Shown here in pieces: positions 11,667 to 23,841 of a DNA stretch of 64,000 nucleotides. The DNA comes from Paralithodes platypus (Eukaryota; Arthropoda; Malacostraca; Decapoda; Lithodidae), in the NCBI GenBank assembly GCA_032716605.1, contig CM064480.1:29546879-29610878 (forward strand), given 5' to 3'. The notes beneath the pieces are model-generated. The model made no database searches. It had not been told where the DNA came from and saw only the letters and a program-made list of their open reading frames with translations. Made by a program: the position numbers and the translations under genes. Within the stretch, counting starts at the first letter, position 1. Each line of letters opens with the position of its first letter.

Positions 11667-12633
11667 TGCATCCTTTAAGTTACTTTAATCGACTAGGGTG
11701 CTCTCTCGATAGATCCAGATCACAAGTATCTGGTTCTATCCTGGCGACCCTCTAAAGACAAGCAAAGAGGCAGCAAAGTGTGGAACTGGTACAGGCCAAA
11801 ACCCTCAGTCAACACAATGCTGCACTCGCAAAGGACGCAACCGAAAAGACAACACAGGCTAGCACAGGACCGGTCGAAGTCGTGTAGGTATAAGCAAACC
11901 GTACACACATCGGAGACAACGACTACAGTTACCTTATCCCAGTCTAGCATTAAATAAAAGAGCAGAAACACTAAATCAATAATGGAGACACACACCAAGT
12001 TCTTAACCTATACTAACTAAGAACCCTCAAACCTATTCTAAGTACATGTAAATATCTCTGAGGACGGCGCATGCAATACAATGGGCCGGCTATGGAAACC
12101 GTATGCAGAACCCAAGGGGATAAGTAATTGAATAAAGGCGAGAAGTAATGGAAAAAGAAGAAGGTCAGAGAGAGAAACAGCGATGAAGGGGGTGATCGGG
12201 AGAGAGTATGCAAGGGGATGTTAGAAGCACGCGCACCAAGCCTGTCCTGACGAGGACAGCTCCTGGGGACCCTCATGCAGGAGGCAAGTTACACAGGAGC
12301 CTGCAAAGGCGCGATGGTCGGCCAATCACGAGCCGAGACGTCACAAGACAGCAGGTGTCACATGACACAGCACCCGCACCTACAGACACTCACTACCATC
12401 TCGCTCTGAAAGTCTCTCTCATTCCCACGCTGGTACTATCATCACTACTATTGATATAAAATACAACCCGTTGTCACAGACGAAAACAAAGACCACCACT
12501 GGACTGTCTGTGACAATGCGATTGCAAGGAAAGAAAGAACAACATTCTCGGATAACTGTAGCCCATTTCGATGTCCCTGGCGAGCGCTAGTGGCTAACGA
12601 GAGGCGATTCTGCCCACGCTGGTAGACGTCACA
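11667..12633 (-). mobile_element. LTR-like direct repeat X, copy A
   Basis: This 967-bp sequence is nearly identical to 17776-19287 once a SINE is removed from the latter. It begins TGCATCC and ends GACGTCACA, so it has TG...CA ends on either strand. The two copies are direct repeats flanking the minus-strand Gypsy E gag-pol remnant, and a purine-rich GGGCGGGG lies immediately before this copy on the minus strand, as a polypurine tract would. I see no target duplication outside the pair. It is either the true 3' LTR of the element or a separate LTR family. Confidence 0.65.
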
Positions 12634-12999
12634 CCCCGCCCAAGATATGGGACACTCAACATGAGGCGAGCACCATATCTGACAAGGCAGAATGCCGACA
12701 AGACCCGTCACACCTAGCCACTCCACCAGAAATGAAATGCAAAGCTCAATTCTTACATAAAACAACATATTGGCATAACAAATATTTTATAACCCCTCCC
12801 AAACACAATAGTATAATTTTAGCCTGCTATGCTCCCTGAGCGAGCTTCACAGAGCCCAGCCTACTAAGTGAAAGACAGCCTAGACAGGTTCACCTAGGAC
12901 TTTAGCTATAACATTGGCAACTTACAATTAACTATAAAAAAGAAAGAGTTTTTATGTGATTTTTTTAATTTAATTTTAATGTTGTTTTTGACGGCTGCT

Positions 13000-13236
13000 C
13001 TACAGGGGCAAGCCTGGTTTTTCTCCACTCTCAAACACACACCTGACTGAACGGCGAGGGTTCTCCTGCAAACATACCCTCCCGTGACAAACAATCAGCC
13101 AAATCATTATCAGTGCCCTTAACATGCCACACATCCAACTTGTGTTCTGGCAGCAAAACAACACCTGGCACTGATAAACTGCCCAGTTCATCACAAGACT
13201 GGCACTTCTCTTCGCTCTCTCCGGCAACGGGACCTG
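13000..13236 (-). pseudogene. Gypsy E: RNase H end fused to RT start by deletion
   Basis: Minus-strand sequence about 13150-13060 reads in one frame as HVKGTDNDLADCLSREGM, the typical end of a Gypsy RNase H domain. It lies only a few codons after the start of the RT palm (KGYQQVPLP), so most of RT and RNase H has been deleted. No integrase is present. Neighbouring frames give only scrambled peptides. Confidence 0.65.
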
Positions 13237-13854
13237 CTAATAACCTTTCACTAGTTCTACCTTCGTGATAAATGAGGCAGCCCTGATGCGGTCTATGGTG
13301 TCGTCAACTCTGGGTAATGGATAGGCGTCTGTCAGGGATAATGCACACACACTCTTGCAATCAACATACACACGGATCTTGCCACTCAACTCAGGTTGCA
13401 AACTCACTGGCAACGACCACTCACGATATCCCTTATCCCTCAGACCCTTTTTCCATATGTAGTCTAGCTCTGCTTTCACAACAGGCTGTCGAGCAGGATT
13501 TATACGGTAGGGAATTAACTTGAGCCTTGCACTGTCTCCAGCCTCCATGTCGGATTCTACCCCATACATCAGGCCTGGAGAAGCAACAAACATGCGGATG
13601 TACTGCCACAGCCTAGTAAACAACTTCTCTTGACGCTTAGGAACAAGAGGTTGCAACTTATCTCGAAAAACAACATGCTCATTGCCCTCCCACAACCCAG
13701 CCGAGACCGCAGTTTCTACACTATAGTCTCCCTCCTTCTCCACCTTTGTCCCTAGAACAGCCAGGTCATGAGAGGGACAATCTGTACCACCTGTGCAGTC
13801 ACTCCCATAGTTCATAATTGCTAAGGCTTCCCCGCCGATACCGTACATGCACAC
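13237..13854 (-). pseudogene. Gypsy E: pre-RT linker and start of reverse transcriptase
   Basis: The frame contains SARLKLIPYRINPARQPVVK, the block that leads into Gypsy reverse transcriptase, then EWSLPVSLQPE, then IRVYVDCKSVCALSLTDAYP and LPRVDDTIDRI, the first conserved RT block (normally V-D-Y-R-x-L/V-N). The YxDD active site is absent because the domain is cut short at about 13237. Several substitutions (for example VDCKSVCAL) point to decay. It lies downstream of the protease region on the same strand. Confidence 0.7.
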
Positions 13855-13899
13855 CCCCGCCTTCCTTACGACTACATCTGCCTGCGCAGCATCAGCGCC

Positions 13900-14862
13900 T
13901 TAAGCGACATGGCCAGATACAGTCGGTCTATGGTAAAGCTGTTGCATCTTACTAGAGCAGCATTGGGAGGCTATGCGACGACCGGGCGCATCCACTCCAC
14001 AGCCTACCTCACCAATCTGCTCAATGTCCTCATTCTGACCACCACCCTTGGCAGCCATGGGTCGACCCTGACCTGACACCCATGCCAAAGCCTTGTCGCC
14101 CACCTTGAACCACTGAAACAACGAGGCCAACGGCTGCCTAACACTCAAGTGACCTGCCAGCGGAACCTCGTGCACTGCATGAGTTGTGAGGCCTGGGTGC
14201 TCGGCACAAACAGTGGGGTATGAACCGAGCAGGGGCTGGAGCGCTGCACACTGCTGCTCAGGCAGGTGCTCTAGCGTTTCCACAGCCACCTGGCTCGTGT
14301 CCCCCGCCCACTGTTCCACCGAGACAGGACAATCCCAACTCTTCTCCACCTGAGCCCCACTGCCCCCCTCTCCTTCTCCACCTTTGCCGCTGCAGACCAA
14401 CACAGGGACAGTAGGCTGCTCAGGTGGTTGCGTCACAAACTCCTTTAACAGGTTCACATGACATGCCTCCCCGTCCTCGAGTTCAATAGCTCCGTTCCCA
14501 CAACTCTCCTCCACCTGGGAACTACTCTGTCGCGGAGTGCCATCACGCCCTACCATGTCACTAGGGGGGACAGGTTCTGGGGCCACTCCGGAGCTCATCT
14601 TTGGTGCTAATACTGAGTCGCCAAGAAGAGCCGCTGGATCAAAACTTACAAAACTTACCCCAACTTTAGCTTTCTCCTTCCGACCGTTCCTCCGCTGGTC
14701 TAGAGACTGAGGAATAGGCTGTGACACCTTAGATGCACGAGATCGGGTGACAACACACGCCATCTGCTGTAAATGACGCCTCTCGACCAACTTCTGCCCC
14801 TCCCTACTCACGTCGGCCGCCCTGTCGGCAGCGACTAAGGGTGGAACCTCAGAAGTAGGCAC
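13900..14862 (-). pseudogene. Gypsy E: protease-RT spacer region
   Basis: A 320-codon frame continuing the polyprotein after the protease: VPPLVAADRAADVSREGQ, then a long low-complexity stretch rich in Glu, Gly and Pro, then HPGLTTHAVHEVPLAGH. Its position between the DTGA protease motif and the RT start makes it the spacer part of pol. It is separated from the gag-protease frame by a frame break near 14900. No catalytic motif is visible in it. Confidence 0.6.
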
Positions 14863-14919
14863 CGCAAAGTCGTTGCTGAGAAGAAGGTCGACGCCCTCTA
14901 CTGGCAGTTTCTCTACGAT

Positions 14920-16748
14920 TCAAACATCTATCTCTCGTGTCACACCATCAACCTCCAGCTCCACTCGAACCAACGGGTATGACCGTGTAGCATTAATACC
15001 CTGCACCACAACTACCCGTGCCGCGTTTATAGGTTGGCCTGTAAAGTTTTTCATCATAGTCTGGGATGCACCTGTATCACGCAACAACTCCAACCCATGC
15101 TTGCAACCAGCCCAACTCACGCAGCCACGCCCTCTATGGTCGCAAAAAGCATCGCGGACAGGTTTCGAGCCTTCCGGACACTCCTTCACTGGCTGTGCCC
15201 CCGCATCTGACATATCACCCCGGGTAAACGCAGAAGACCTCAGAGACACCCCAATGTTGCTAGCCAAAGACACGACTGCTGTAGGTTGGTTACTAGGGCA
15301 GGAACGTGCAAAATGACCCTTATTATGACACTTAAAACACTCTACTTCACCCTTGGACTTCCCCTGAGGTGGGGAAGGGCCCTGACCTTTCTTAAACTGG
15401 ACGGTTTTTGGTTTGTGATCAAAATTAGTATCATTGCTCTCACTTTTGTTATTAAATGTTGCATCACTGACTCGGGGGGTTGGAGTGTTGCGCCCCTTGT
15501 TAACTGCATCGGTCCGTTGTGCAGACCCGCACCCACGAATCAGCGATAATCTCAGGTCAGCCAACTCAACTGCCTTTTGTAGAGTTTTAGGTTGTTTCTC
15601 TTTGAGGTTCAAAGTCAGGTCGCCGCCTGTGCATTTAAAAAATTGCTCTAGAAGGACTAACTGCTCAAGCTCTTCGAACGTCGTCACCTTCTCTGACCTC
15701 AGCCAATTTCTCAAAGCATCAGACAGTTCCCGGGCATGTTCTAGAAAAGTGCACTCACGACCCTTCGTAACACCCCGAAACTTCAACCTATATGTCTCTG
15801 GTTGTAACTCGTACGCCCGCAGAACAGCTTCCTTCAATACCTCATAATCGATGCAAGACTCCAAGGGCAACGCATCATATGCCTTGAGTCCTTTGCCAAC
15901 CAACCTAGAGGAAACAAGGGCTGCCCACTTAACCTCGGGCCATTGGTGCTCCCGGCACTTCTTCTCAAAACGCAGGAAAAACTCGGTGACACCCGACTCG
16001 TCAAATGCAGGGACTAACTTAAGAAGGTACGATAGAGACTGATCCAGACCTCGATTCCCAGAAACGAGACGCTGCCCTGTCGACTCCACCCGAGACTTCT
16101 CAAGCTCTATGTCTGCACAGTACATGGCCTTTCTCTCCTCAGCCTGAATCCTGAGCTCAGCCTCTCGCTGCCGCTGCTCGAGCTCAGCCTCATGCTTTCG
16201 TTGCCCGAGCTCAGCCTCATGCTTAGCCTGTCGCTCCTGCTGCTTAAGTTTGGTGAGTTCGAGCTAAAACAACATCTCGGTAGACAAACTTTGAGGAGGG
16301 GGTGCTACTATTGGGGACCCACCCCGTGAATTACCTAGAGGCATACCCAACCGCCAGCGGGTATCGGCCTGCGGGAACGTACCCGGTCCGGAGCCCGAGG
16401 GGGCGCCATGGTAGGAGTCGAGTGGAATGGGGGCTGGGCAGAAGGTGCCCCAGCTCCCGCTCCACCCGAAGCCCCACGCACCCCACCGAGCACACAGGTA
16501 ACCAGCTCACTTCTCGACAAACCGCTAGTACCGGGAAACCCTAAGACCGTGGCTGCACACTGTATTCCGTACCGGTCTAGCCCCGACACACGATCCGCTG
16601 ACACAGGCTCCTCCAAAAATATCTGAGCATCCTCCTCACTGTTCACCACCCAAGTGCCCCTAGACAACTCCACCTTCTCCACCTCCTCGCCTGCTTCCCG
16701 TACTGTGTCCTCACTGTGCACTGATCCGTCGTTCGATATAGTGTCCAC
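14920..16748 (-). pseudogene. Gypsy E: Gag (SCAN-like) with CCHC knuckle and protease
   Basis: From about 16300 the minus strand encodes a charged coiled coil (repeats of RKHEAELEQRQREAELR type), then a SCAN-like capsid region (LLKLVPAFDESGVTEFFLRF ... EAVLRAYELQPETYR), a CCHC zinc knuckle CFKCHNKGHFARSC, and an aspartic protease motif LLRDTGASQTMM. The long frame 16125-14920 is intact (401 codons). A stop near 16266 and a frame change near 16340 separate it from an acidic N-terminal part (16335-16748) that has no ATG at its open start (first codon GTG). This layout is typical of Gypsy elements with SCAN-like Gag. Function: particle assembly, RNA binding and polyprotein cleavage. Confidence 0.8.
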
Positions 16749-16976
16749 CGGAAATCCTCAACGTTTATAAAAAAAAAAAAGTACCTAAACTCTCATGTAG
16801 CACTATTCACTCAAAAAAATGCTTGAAGACAACTCAAGTGCTATACTACGTTGCCAAAAAAATTCCAACGTGTTCAAAATAATCCTCAAAAAACAAATGT
16901 CCAAAAATCCTGCAATTATTTATTAGTTCACTAATTTCGCCATTTGGTATGACGACCAAGATAAGATACTAGGCAA

Positions 16977-16984
16977 GGTCGCCA
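16977..16984 (-). promoter_or_regulatory. Candidate primer-binding site (tRNA-Arg type)
   Basis: On the minus strand TGGCGACC begins two bases after the LTR end GTAACA. TGGCGACC matches the 3' end of an arginine tRNA, a primer used by some insect Gypsy elements. Only about eight bases match. Confidence 0.5.
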
Positions 16985-16986
16985 TT

Positions 16987-17772
16987 TGTTACGACCGGGA
17001 CTACGAATAAAACAAGGGCACTTAAAGATTGGACTAGTAATAGGGCACTATGCAACAACGGTACGCTAGATCCAAACCCTCGAACTTATATGCCGGCGAA
17101 CAAAACACTTATACCCTCCAGAGTTAATCTGCGATAGCGGGGTATCCTTAACTGGGCATAAATGTACTCTACTTCAGGCTAACCCACACTGGTATAGCCT
17201 GATAACAAACAAGATGCAAGTTACGTTAAAATGCATAAAAAGGAATCTATGGAAAGATCAATTAAATCACTGCAAGATTTAATACAATAAAAGATGCTTC
17301 AATACAGTTACTCTAAACAACAATAAACTCTTCACTCCTATCTGAAAGAAAGTGAAGTATAGTCCTACAGCATAGACCTGGAAACTTCTGAAGAAAGTCT
17401 GATGCTCATAAGATGCTCGTATATAATCTTGAACTATATAAAGGCAGGAGGCAGGACACCACACGTGTAAATTGAATACACTAAAAGATAGGACATATAA
17501 TGTTAACTGACACGAGAATACTATAAATGCGCAGCGGTAGCAATGCTCGACACTAAAAGAAGTACTTCCTTATCAATGAAACAATCTGCTATGGTTGTGC
17601 GACTCAACAACAACCTAGACTAATAAATGCTGTGAATAATAATGCGTACATATCAAAGAGCTTATATTAAATACTAACAAGTGTCTACTCGATTAATAAT
17701 GTCTAGCTGGAATACTCTAGGTAAGGAACTGGTGTTGAGCAAGACAGGCTCGTAGCCTAGCAATGTCCTTAA
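16987..17772 (-). mobile_element. LTR of Gypsy E (5' side, truncated)
   Basis: A close inverted copy of 2977-3763. Its 3' edge (TGTTACGACC on the plus strand) is followed by the primer-site candidate and then the gag gene. Compared with the solo copy, about 130 bp of its 5' edge is missing, and LTR-like repeat X starts directly there. A TATA box and initiator lie inside (minus strand, near 17430). Confidence 0.75.
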
Positions 17773-17775
17773 TAC

Positions 17776-19287
17776 TGCATCCTTTAAGTTACGTTAATTG
17801 ACTAGGGTGCTCTCTCGATAGATCCAGATCACAAGTATCTGGTTCTATCCTGGCGACCCTCTAAAGACAAGCAAAGAGGCAGCAAAGTGTGGAACTGGTA
17901 CAGGCCAAAACCCTCAGTCAACACAATGCTGCACTCGCAAAGGACGCAACCGAAAAGACAACACAGGCTACCACAGGACCGGTCGAAGTCGTGTAGGTAT
18001 AAGCAAACCGTACACACATCGGAGACAACGACTACAGTTACCTTATCCCAGTCTAGCATTAAATAAAAGAGCAGAAACACTAAATCAATAATGGAGACAC
18101 ACACCAAGTTCTTAACCTATACTAACTAACTTAGGGGAGGTGTGGTGGAGTGGTCTTGCCACTGGCCTGGTAATCCAAAGGTCCCGGGTTCAAATCCCGA
18201 TGTATCAATGGGAAGATATTATTGGGATGGAATTTGTGCTGTACCTAGTATCAGTGCATTACCACAAGCGCACCGAAACGTCAATAAAATACCTGGCAGA
18301 TTAAATAGCACTGTATGAATATTCCCATATTCAAAATATGCTATAGGGGAGCAATGCCTGGTGAGTTATATGCTCAACAGGTGGCGTTGTGTGTGTAAGT
18401 GTGAGAGTCCGAGTGTAGGGTGAGACAGTGAAGCACGGGAACGAGGTGGCTTCAGAGAGGGTCGTTTCGGGCCAAGACTGAGCACCGTGCCTATGAAGGC
18501 AAGATGGCAGGTGCTCGTTGTACTCTACGTGCTTCACATGTCTCACTCCCTAGACTGGAACAAGACTTCACGGGCTTCACTGTTCATTGTAAAGCGGTGA
18601 ATGTTAAGGCTCTCAGCCTATGCCCGAGAGGAAGTAAGTTGGAATATAGAAAAAAAAAAAAAAAAAAAAAAAAAAGAACCCTCAAACCTATTCTAAGTAC
18701 ATGTAAATATCTCTGAGGACGGCGCATGCAATACAATGGGCCGGCTATGGAAACCGTATGCAGAACCCAAGGGGATAAGTAATTGAATAAAGGTGAGAAG
18801 TAATGGAAAAAGAAGAAGGTCAGAGAGAGAAACAGCGATAAAGGGGGTGATCGGGAGAGAGTATGCAAGGGGATGTTAGAAGCACGCGCGCCTAGCCTGT
18901 CCTGACGAGGACAGCTCCTGGGGACCCTCATGCAGGAGGCAAGTTACACAGGAGCCCGCAAAGGCGCGATGGTCGGCCAATCACGAGCCGAGATGTCACA
19001 AGACAGCAGGTGTCACGTGACCCACACCCGCACCTACAGACACTCACTACCATCTCGCTCTGAAAGTCTCTCTCATTCCCACGCTGGTACTATCATCACT
19101 ACTATTGATATAAAATACAACCCGTTGTCACAGACGAAAACAAAGACCACCACTGGACTGTCTGTGACAATGCGATTACAAGGAAAGAAAGAACAACATT
19201 CTCGGATAACTGTAGCCCATTTCGATGTCCCTGGCGAGCGCTAGTGGCTAACGAGAGGCGATTCTGCCCACGCTGGTAGACGTCACA
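17776..19287 (-). mobile_element. LTR-like direct repeat X, copy B, with SINE insert
   Basis: Identical in layout to 11667-12633 except for a 546-bp insertion at 18130-18675. It abuts the truncated Gypsy E LTR at 17772. Copies A and B differ by only scattered substitutions, so they are either the LTR pair of one element or the result of a recent duplication. Confidence 0.65.
18130..18675 (+). mobile_element. tRNA-derived SINE with poly(A) tail
   Basis: The insertion starts in a tRNA-like head: A-box-like TGGTGGAGTGGTC near 18144 and a perfect B box GGTTCAAATCC at 18187-18197, with a CCTGGTAATCCAAAGG anticodon-arm-like block between them. It ends in about 27 A residues. The site is empty in copy A of the host repeat (at 12021/12022), which proves a discrete insertion. 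I cannot see a clear target duplication; the poly(A) may hide it. Confidence 0.8.
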
Positions 19288-19995
19288 ATATCCTCAAAAA
19301 TAATCCAACCAAAACACCACAATAGTCCCCTAAACATCGGCTTGACTAGTGTTAATGAGTTGGGGTTAACCTGTGGAAGGTAAATTGTGGTAATCTGTAG
19401 CCACCCATTCACCTTGGGATCTAAAGGTCCAAGACAAAGACATTGAAATGAACATCGCGGCAATGTAGTACAGCCTAGAGTATGAATAGAGCCTCCTCCC
19501 GCTCTACCTTTGATATTTTGTAAGCTTATAGACAACCCTATATTTGCGAATATACCAGATAGAATGATATGCATTATGTTTTCATAAATTCCACTGGGAA
19601 TACACAAATCAAAAGACAAAGTATTGTATCACAAACATAATCCAATTCAGGGAGTGGCATATCAATGTCTTCGTAAAAAAGAAAAAAAAAAAAAAAAAAA
19701 AAAAACCGAGTTGTGTTTAGTGTGACCTTAAAGGCTGCGAGCGTGGTGTGGAGATGGCAGATGTGAGAGAGACACCAAGAACTGAGCACCTTCCACCTCT
19801 ACCATGGCAGTCAATTCTTCCCACCCCTGCCTCTCAATGGCGATAGAACACGTAAGGTATTTAGTAGGATCACTTGCAACAAACACAGACAGAAACATAA
19901 GTCTGCCATTTGTGCAAGCTAAAGCAATGGTCATCTATAGTCACCCAAACCGTTCTGAATTACTAAGGTAGACGAATTGGTCTAAGTCAGTCAAA
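19288..19995. other. No gene seen; poly(A) run
   Basis: Unique-looking sequence with an A-rich run at about 19675-19705, possibly the tail of an old retroposed copy. The small open frames have no recognisable motif. Confidence 0.4.
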
Positions 19996-20002
19996 TTAGT
20001 CA

Positions 20003-20280
20003 GAGGCGGTTAAATTGGGATGAGGTGGTTGAAATGGGCTGAGGAAGACAAATGGGCTGAGGCGGACAAATTGGCTGAGGCGGACAAATTGGGCTGAGGC
20101 GGACAAATGGCCTGAGGCAGACAATTATGGGCTGAGCCAGACAAAATGGCCTGATGCAGACAAATGGCCTGAGGCGGACAAATGGCCTGAGACGGACATA
20201 ATGGGCTGAGGCAGACAAAATGGCTGAGGTGGTCAAATGGCATGAGGCATATGGGCTGAGGCGGACATATTGGCCAAAAA
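20003..20280. repeat. ~19-bp degenerate minisatellite
   Basis: About 14 units of the GGCTGAGGCGGACAAATG type, with unit lengths of 17-21 bp. The proline/serine-rich open frames across it on the minus strand (20000-20243) are products of the repeat. Confidence 0.9.
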
Positions 20281-20970
20281 CGAATTGGTCAAGCTGGGTT
20301 GAGAGGCAGAACTGACCAATAGTGTGTTAGTATCCTCCATTTAACTCCCTTCGTGTAGTTTAGAAACCACTTTATGTTAATTTATTGGGGTTCAATCCCT
20401 AACTTTCTGTTAAGATCATCAAATCATCACCAATTTCTTTGTGTAAAGTGTTTAGGTAACCTGTATGATTCACACTGACTATCATCAAATTCAAAACATA
20501 AACAACAGTTATTGTTTCTGTTTTAGCACCAAAATAAGTTACTTACAAAATAACGTGTGAATCTGTAAAAATAGTCTTTTAGAAATCCAGCTTACAAACA
20601 TACTTCGTTAGTTGAAGATAAATATGTAAGTTAATTATTGGTTTTACAATCCATCACATCTGTGATACACAAATAGATTTTATACACTCGGATCCATCCA
20701 AATTGGCATAGGTGACTCATTCTGTCCTAGAAACCACATATTGAACAAATATCATCTTAATTGGTCTGGCCTGTTCTGAGGTGTAAGCCTAAGCATGGTC
20801 TGCGGCCGTCTTTACCATCCATGGTTAGTATCCTTTGGGAACGGTTTTATAGAAGTTTATAATATATTATATTTTATTTTGCTTAAGTTATATATTTATT
20901 TGTTATTAATCAGTTGGGCATTCTGGTCCATGGCTGATGCAGATCAAATACCGTAACTGTTTTGGTCCAC
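20281..20970. other. No gene seen
   Basis: AT-rich, no structure recognised. Confidence 0.45.
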
Positions 20971-20975
20971 AACCA

Positions 20976-21061
<86 letters not shown>

Positions 21062-21071
21062 CTCTCTCTCA
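20976..21071. repeat. (CT)n microsatellite
   Basis: Nearly pure CT/TC repeat of about 95 bp with two interruptions. It produces the SLSLSL and RERERE open frames on the two strands. Confidence 0.97.
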
Positions 21072-21278
21072 TTGCAAAGTACAGTATCACAATAAAGTAT
21101 ACGGTCGCTGTGACCATTTTAAGGTGACAACTTGCTATTTTACGATCCCAACTTGCCAAATAGGGAACAGTCAAATTTGGCCAAGCGGTTGAATGATGAA
21201 ATTGGCCAAATAATCCAGTATCCAGTATTCGATAAATGGATATTAATCGTAGTCATGTGCAGTACTTTATAACTGTCT

Positions 21279-21400
21279 TGATGGTGTAATGGTTAGAGTG
21301 TGTAAGATATGTATGAGATATCATAGATTTAAATCTTGGGAGAATCGCATGCTTTGATTAATTTTATTTGGGGGTTATTGGTGTTAAGAACGATGTTAAA
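21279..21400 (+). mobile_element. tRNA-derived SINE, Gln/Glu-like head, copy 1
   Basis: GATGGTGTAATGGTTAGAGTG is an A-box region as in glutamine or glutamate tRNAs, followed by a decayed B box (GATTTAAATC) and a tail in GGGGGTTATTGGTGTT. A related copy lies inverted at 38635-38750. Confidence 0.65.
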
Positions 21401-21493
21401 AATCATATGCTGGTATGCACTGAATGTGATCACCAAATTCCAATAAATTCCATGTATGCATTTTAGAAATAAAGGCATGTTAAATTTTAGGGT

Positions 21494-21981
21494 TTAACCC
21501 TTATTTAGCGGCGAGCAACATAAGTCGAGTTAAATAAAGCTGGACTATGTGGCGGCGCTCGACATAACTCGAGTGGCAATTTCAGCACGTAATGTGGCTG
21601 AAAGAGAGAGACAAGTGGTGGCAGGAGACTAGCGAGCGTATGACTGCTCCAGACCACCGCGGCGAACCTACTGACACAAATCTCAGCTCCCTCCTCCCTC
21701 TCTCACTCGCTACATACTCAATTATGTACTGAAAGTACCGAATTACCTGCTTTTTGCACTCGCGTTGCACGGTTATTGCAAGAAAACTATCCATCATACA
21801 AGGATCGTTATGGTGTCATTCGAAAGCTCTGTTTATGCCCTTTCAGGGATAGGTACTTGTTTTACGTTCTGGGTCTTATTTAGGCATGAAAATGATCACG
21901 TAAACAGCCCTATTTTGGCTAAAAACACCCCGCTGTGCGGTACACATAAATAAACCGCATAGGCCGCTCGTAAGGTGTTAA
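21494..21981. mobile_element. piggyBac-type MITE, family 2, copy 1
   Basis: TTAA at both ends (21494-21497, 21978-21981). Termini are TTAACCCTTATTTAGCGGCG on the left and, reverse-complemented, TTAACACCTTACGAGCGGCC on the right. The 488-bp body is shared with 26826-27312 and 49191-49678 and, more distantly, with 38751-39234. The best-conserved internal block is GGTGTCATTCGAAAGCTC. No transposase. Confidence 0.88.
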
Positions 21982-23110
21982 GGCCCTAAGCCCCAAGTTG
22001 GGATTATTCAACTGTCGGCAATTTGTCTGTGTAGAGTTTTTAGGTATCTAGTACAGTATGTCACGCAGTGAGAACGGTGAAGATCGACCAAACTGATCTC
22101 ATGGTAATAAACCTTTAAACGGCGAAGCTACTGTATGGTATTTGAAAGTGCCCGCCAGGCGAAAGTATTGAGGCTCATTCCCGACGAAAATCGTCATTAT
22201 CCGATAAATATCGTTATTACTAATTCATAAGTGCCTATTTTACATTTAATATGAAGATATTAACATGTAACAGCAATAAAACAAGTGGGAATAGTATTTG
22301 GGGGTGAAAAAGATGAAGTATTGCCGACCAGTTCATTCATGAAAGAGAGCCGGCGCAGCACACACCCTACCCCTATCACTTATTGATCCACACTGATGTC
22401 TTGCAAGTGAAGTCTCTCTCTTGCTACAATCTCTATATGCCTCCCATTCGATCTTGAAACCGGGTGGGGGATATTGGTGCGGAAAATAAACTAATAAACA
22501 AGGGAATAAGAGGAAAAATAGGTGATAATTGAAGGGGGGAGGGGGGAAAGGGTCGGGGGTTTGGACATATGTGGAGGAGTGATAGGAAGGATGGAGGGGA
22601 ATGATCTCACTTAATCATATATTCCTTTGTTTTGAGTGTCACTGGGGTCTTTTAAAAGTTTTTTTGTAGGCCTTGGATCTTAAGAGTCCCGTCGCCTTCG
22701 CCCAGTAAAACCTCTTAAGAGTCTCGGCGCCGTTCCCGGGTTAAGGAGAGTTTGTTCGTGGGTGTCGGGGTGTGGAGGGGTCATCGATGTTGGCCAAAAG
22801 GTAACCCTTTCTATTCTCGTACCAGATGAAGGTATTCAACTCGCCAAATTTGATCTAATTCGGTCCATTAGATTTGTAAAAATCCTACTTACAAACAAAC
22901 AGACAGATAGACAGGCAACCAGACAAGCATACAACAACGATCACACAATCTCCACAAACTTGGATGGTATAGATAACTAATCTAGATGACACTTCATAAA
23001 TAATGGCTGCTCTACTGTAGATGTCTTTGCCAAATAAAGTTTGTGGGCAAGATGTGATCTTCACTGTCTCATTGTATATTTGTCTGTTAGTAAGCTCGAT
23101 TTTTATTACA
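21982..23110. other. No gene seen
   Basis: Mixed composition. Near 22680-22740 two short similar blocks (CTTAAGAGTCCCGTCGCC and CTTAAGAGTCTCGGCGCC) occur in tandem. The open frames are small and unrecognised. Confidence 0.4.
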
Positions 23111-23122
23111 AAAAACTTATTT

Positions 23123-23345
23123 CGATGAACGTTCATCAGTAACCTCATATGGTAACAAAGTAGTATCGATTATTATTATTATTATTATTTCGATGAACGT
23201 TCATCAGTAACCTCATATGGTAACAAAGTAGTATCGATTATTATTATTATTATTATTTCGATGAACGTTCATCAGTAACCTCATATGATAACAAAGTAGA
23301 TGAACGTTCATCAGTAACCTCATATGATAACAAAGTAGTATCGAT
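23123..23345. repeat. ~67-bp tandem repeat, ~3.5 units
   Basis: Each unit contains the palindrome GATGAACGTTCATC, then CAGTAACCTCATATGGTAAC, then an (ATT)n run. The last unit is shortened. Confidence 0.92.
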
Positions 23346-23375
23346 TAAGGGGAGAAGGGTCGTTTTTCTAAATCC

Positions 23376-23540
23376 TATTCTTCCTCATGTTTACCCCATT
23401 AGTTTTCATATTTTAATATGTTTGCCCCATTAGTTTGTAGATTTTAAGACCTTCCGCCCCGTTTCCTTGTCAATATTTAAGATCTTTCGTGCTATTTAGG
23501 TGTCAGTTTTTTTTCTGGCGAACGATAGTGAGCCTGTAAT
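23376..23540 (+). repeat. Degenerate ~32-bp tandem repeat, four units
   Basis: Units share CCCCATTAGTTTnnnnATTTTAAGA. The block continues TTCGTGCTATTTAGGTGTC and CTGGCGAACGATAG. The reverse complement of 39448-39600 is homologous along the whole block, including the units and what follows them. Confidence 0.7.
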
Positions 23541-23841
23541 TTTGGGAGAAACGGCCTTTGGCCTGGATATTTTTCTATCGAAAAATGTACTAATTAAATG
23601 TACAAATTAAAGTAATGGATGTTTTTTTTTATAGATGGATGGAGGTCTAGGGAGGATACTAGAATAATAATTAATACATGAAATAATCGACCAAAAAGTG
23701 AACCTTTGGCTATTTCCCGATGACACTTCGCCCAGAGCCATGTACTTTAGATACAGAGTTTGGCTAGGCTTCCGACTGGAGCCATTGTGCAGCGATCTCT
23801 TAGTCAGCGGGTGCATCTCGGTGCTCGCTTTCAAATTATTT

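Noticed and set aside
20000..20243. Proline/serine-rich minus-strand frames
   Set aside because: Translation of a ~19-bp minisatellite.
20944..21192. SLSLSL and RERERE frames
   Set aside because: Translation of a CT/GA microsatellite.
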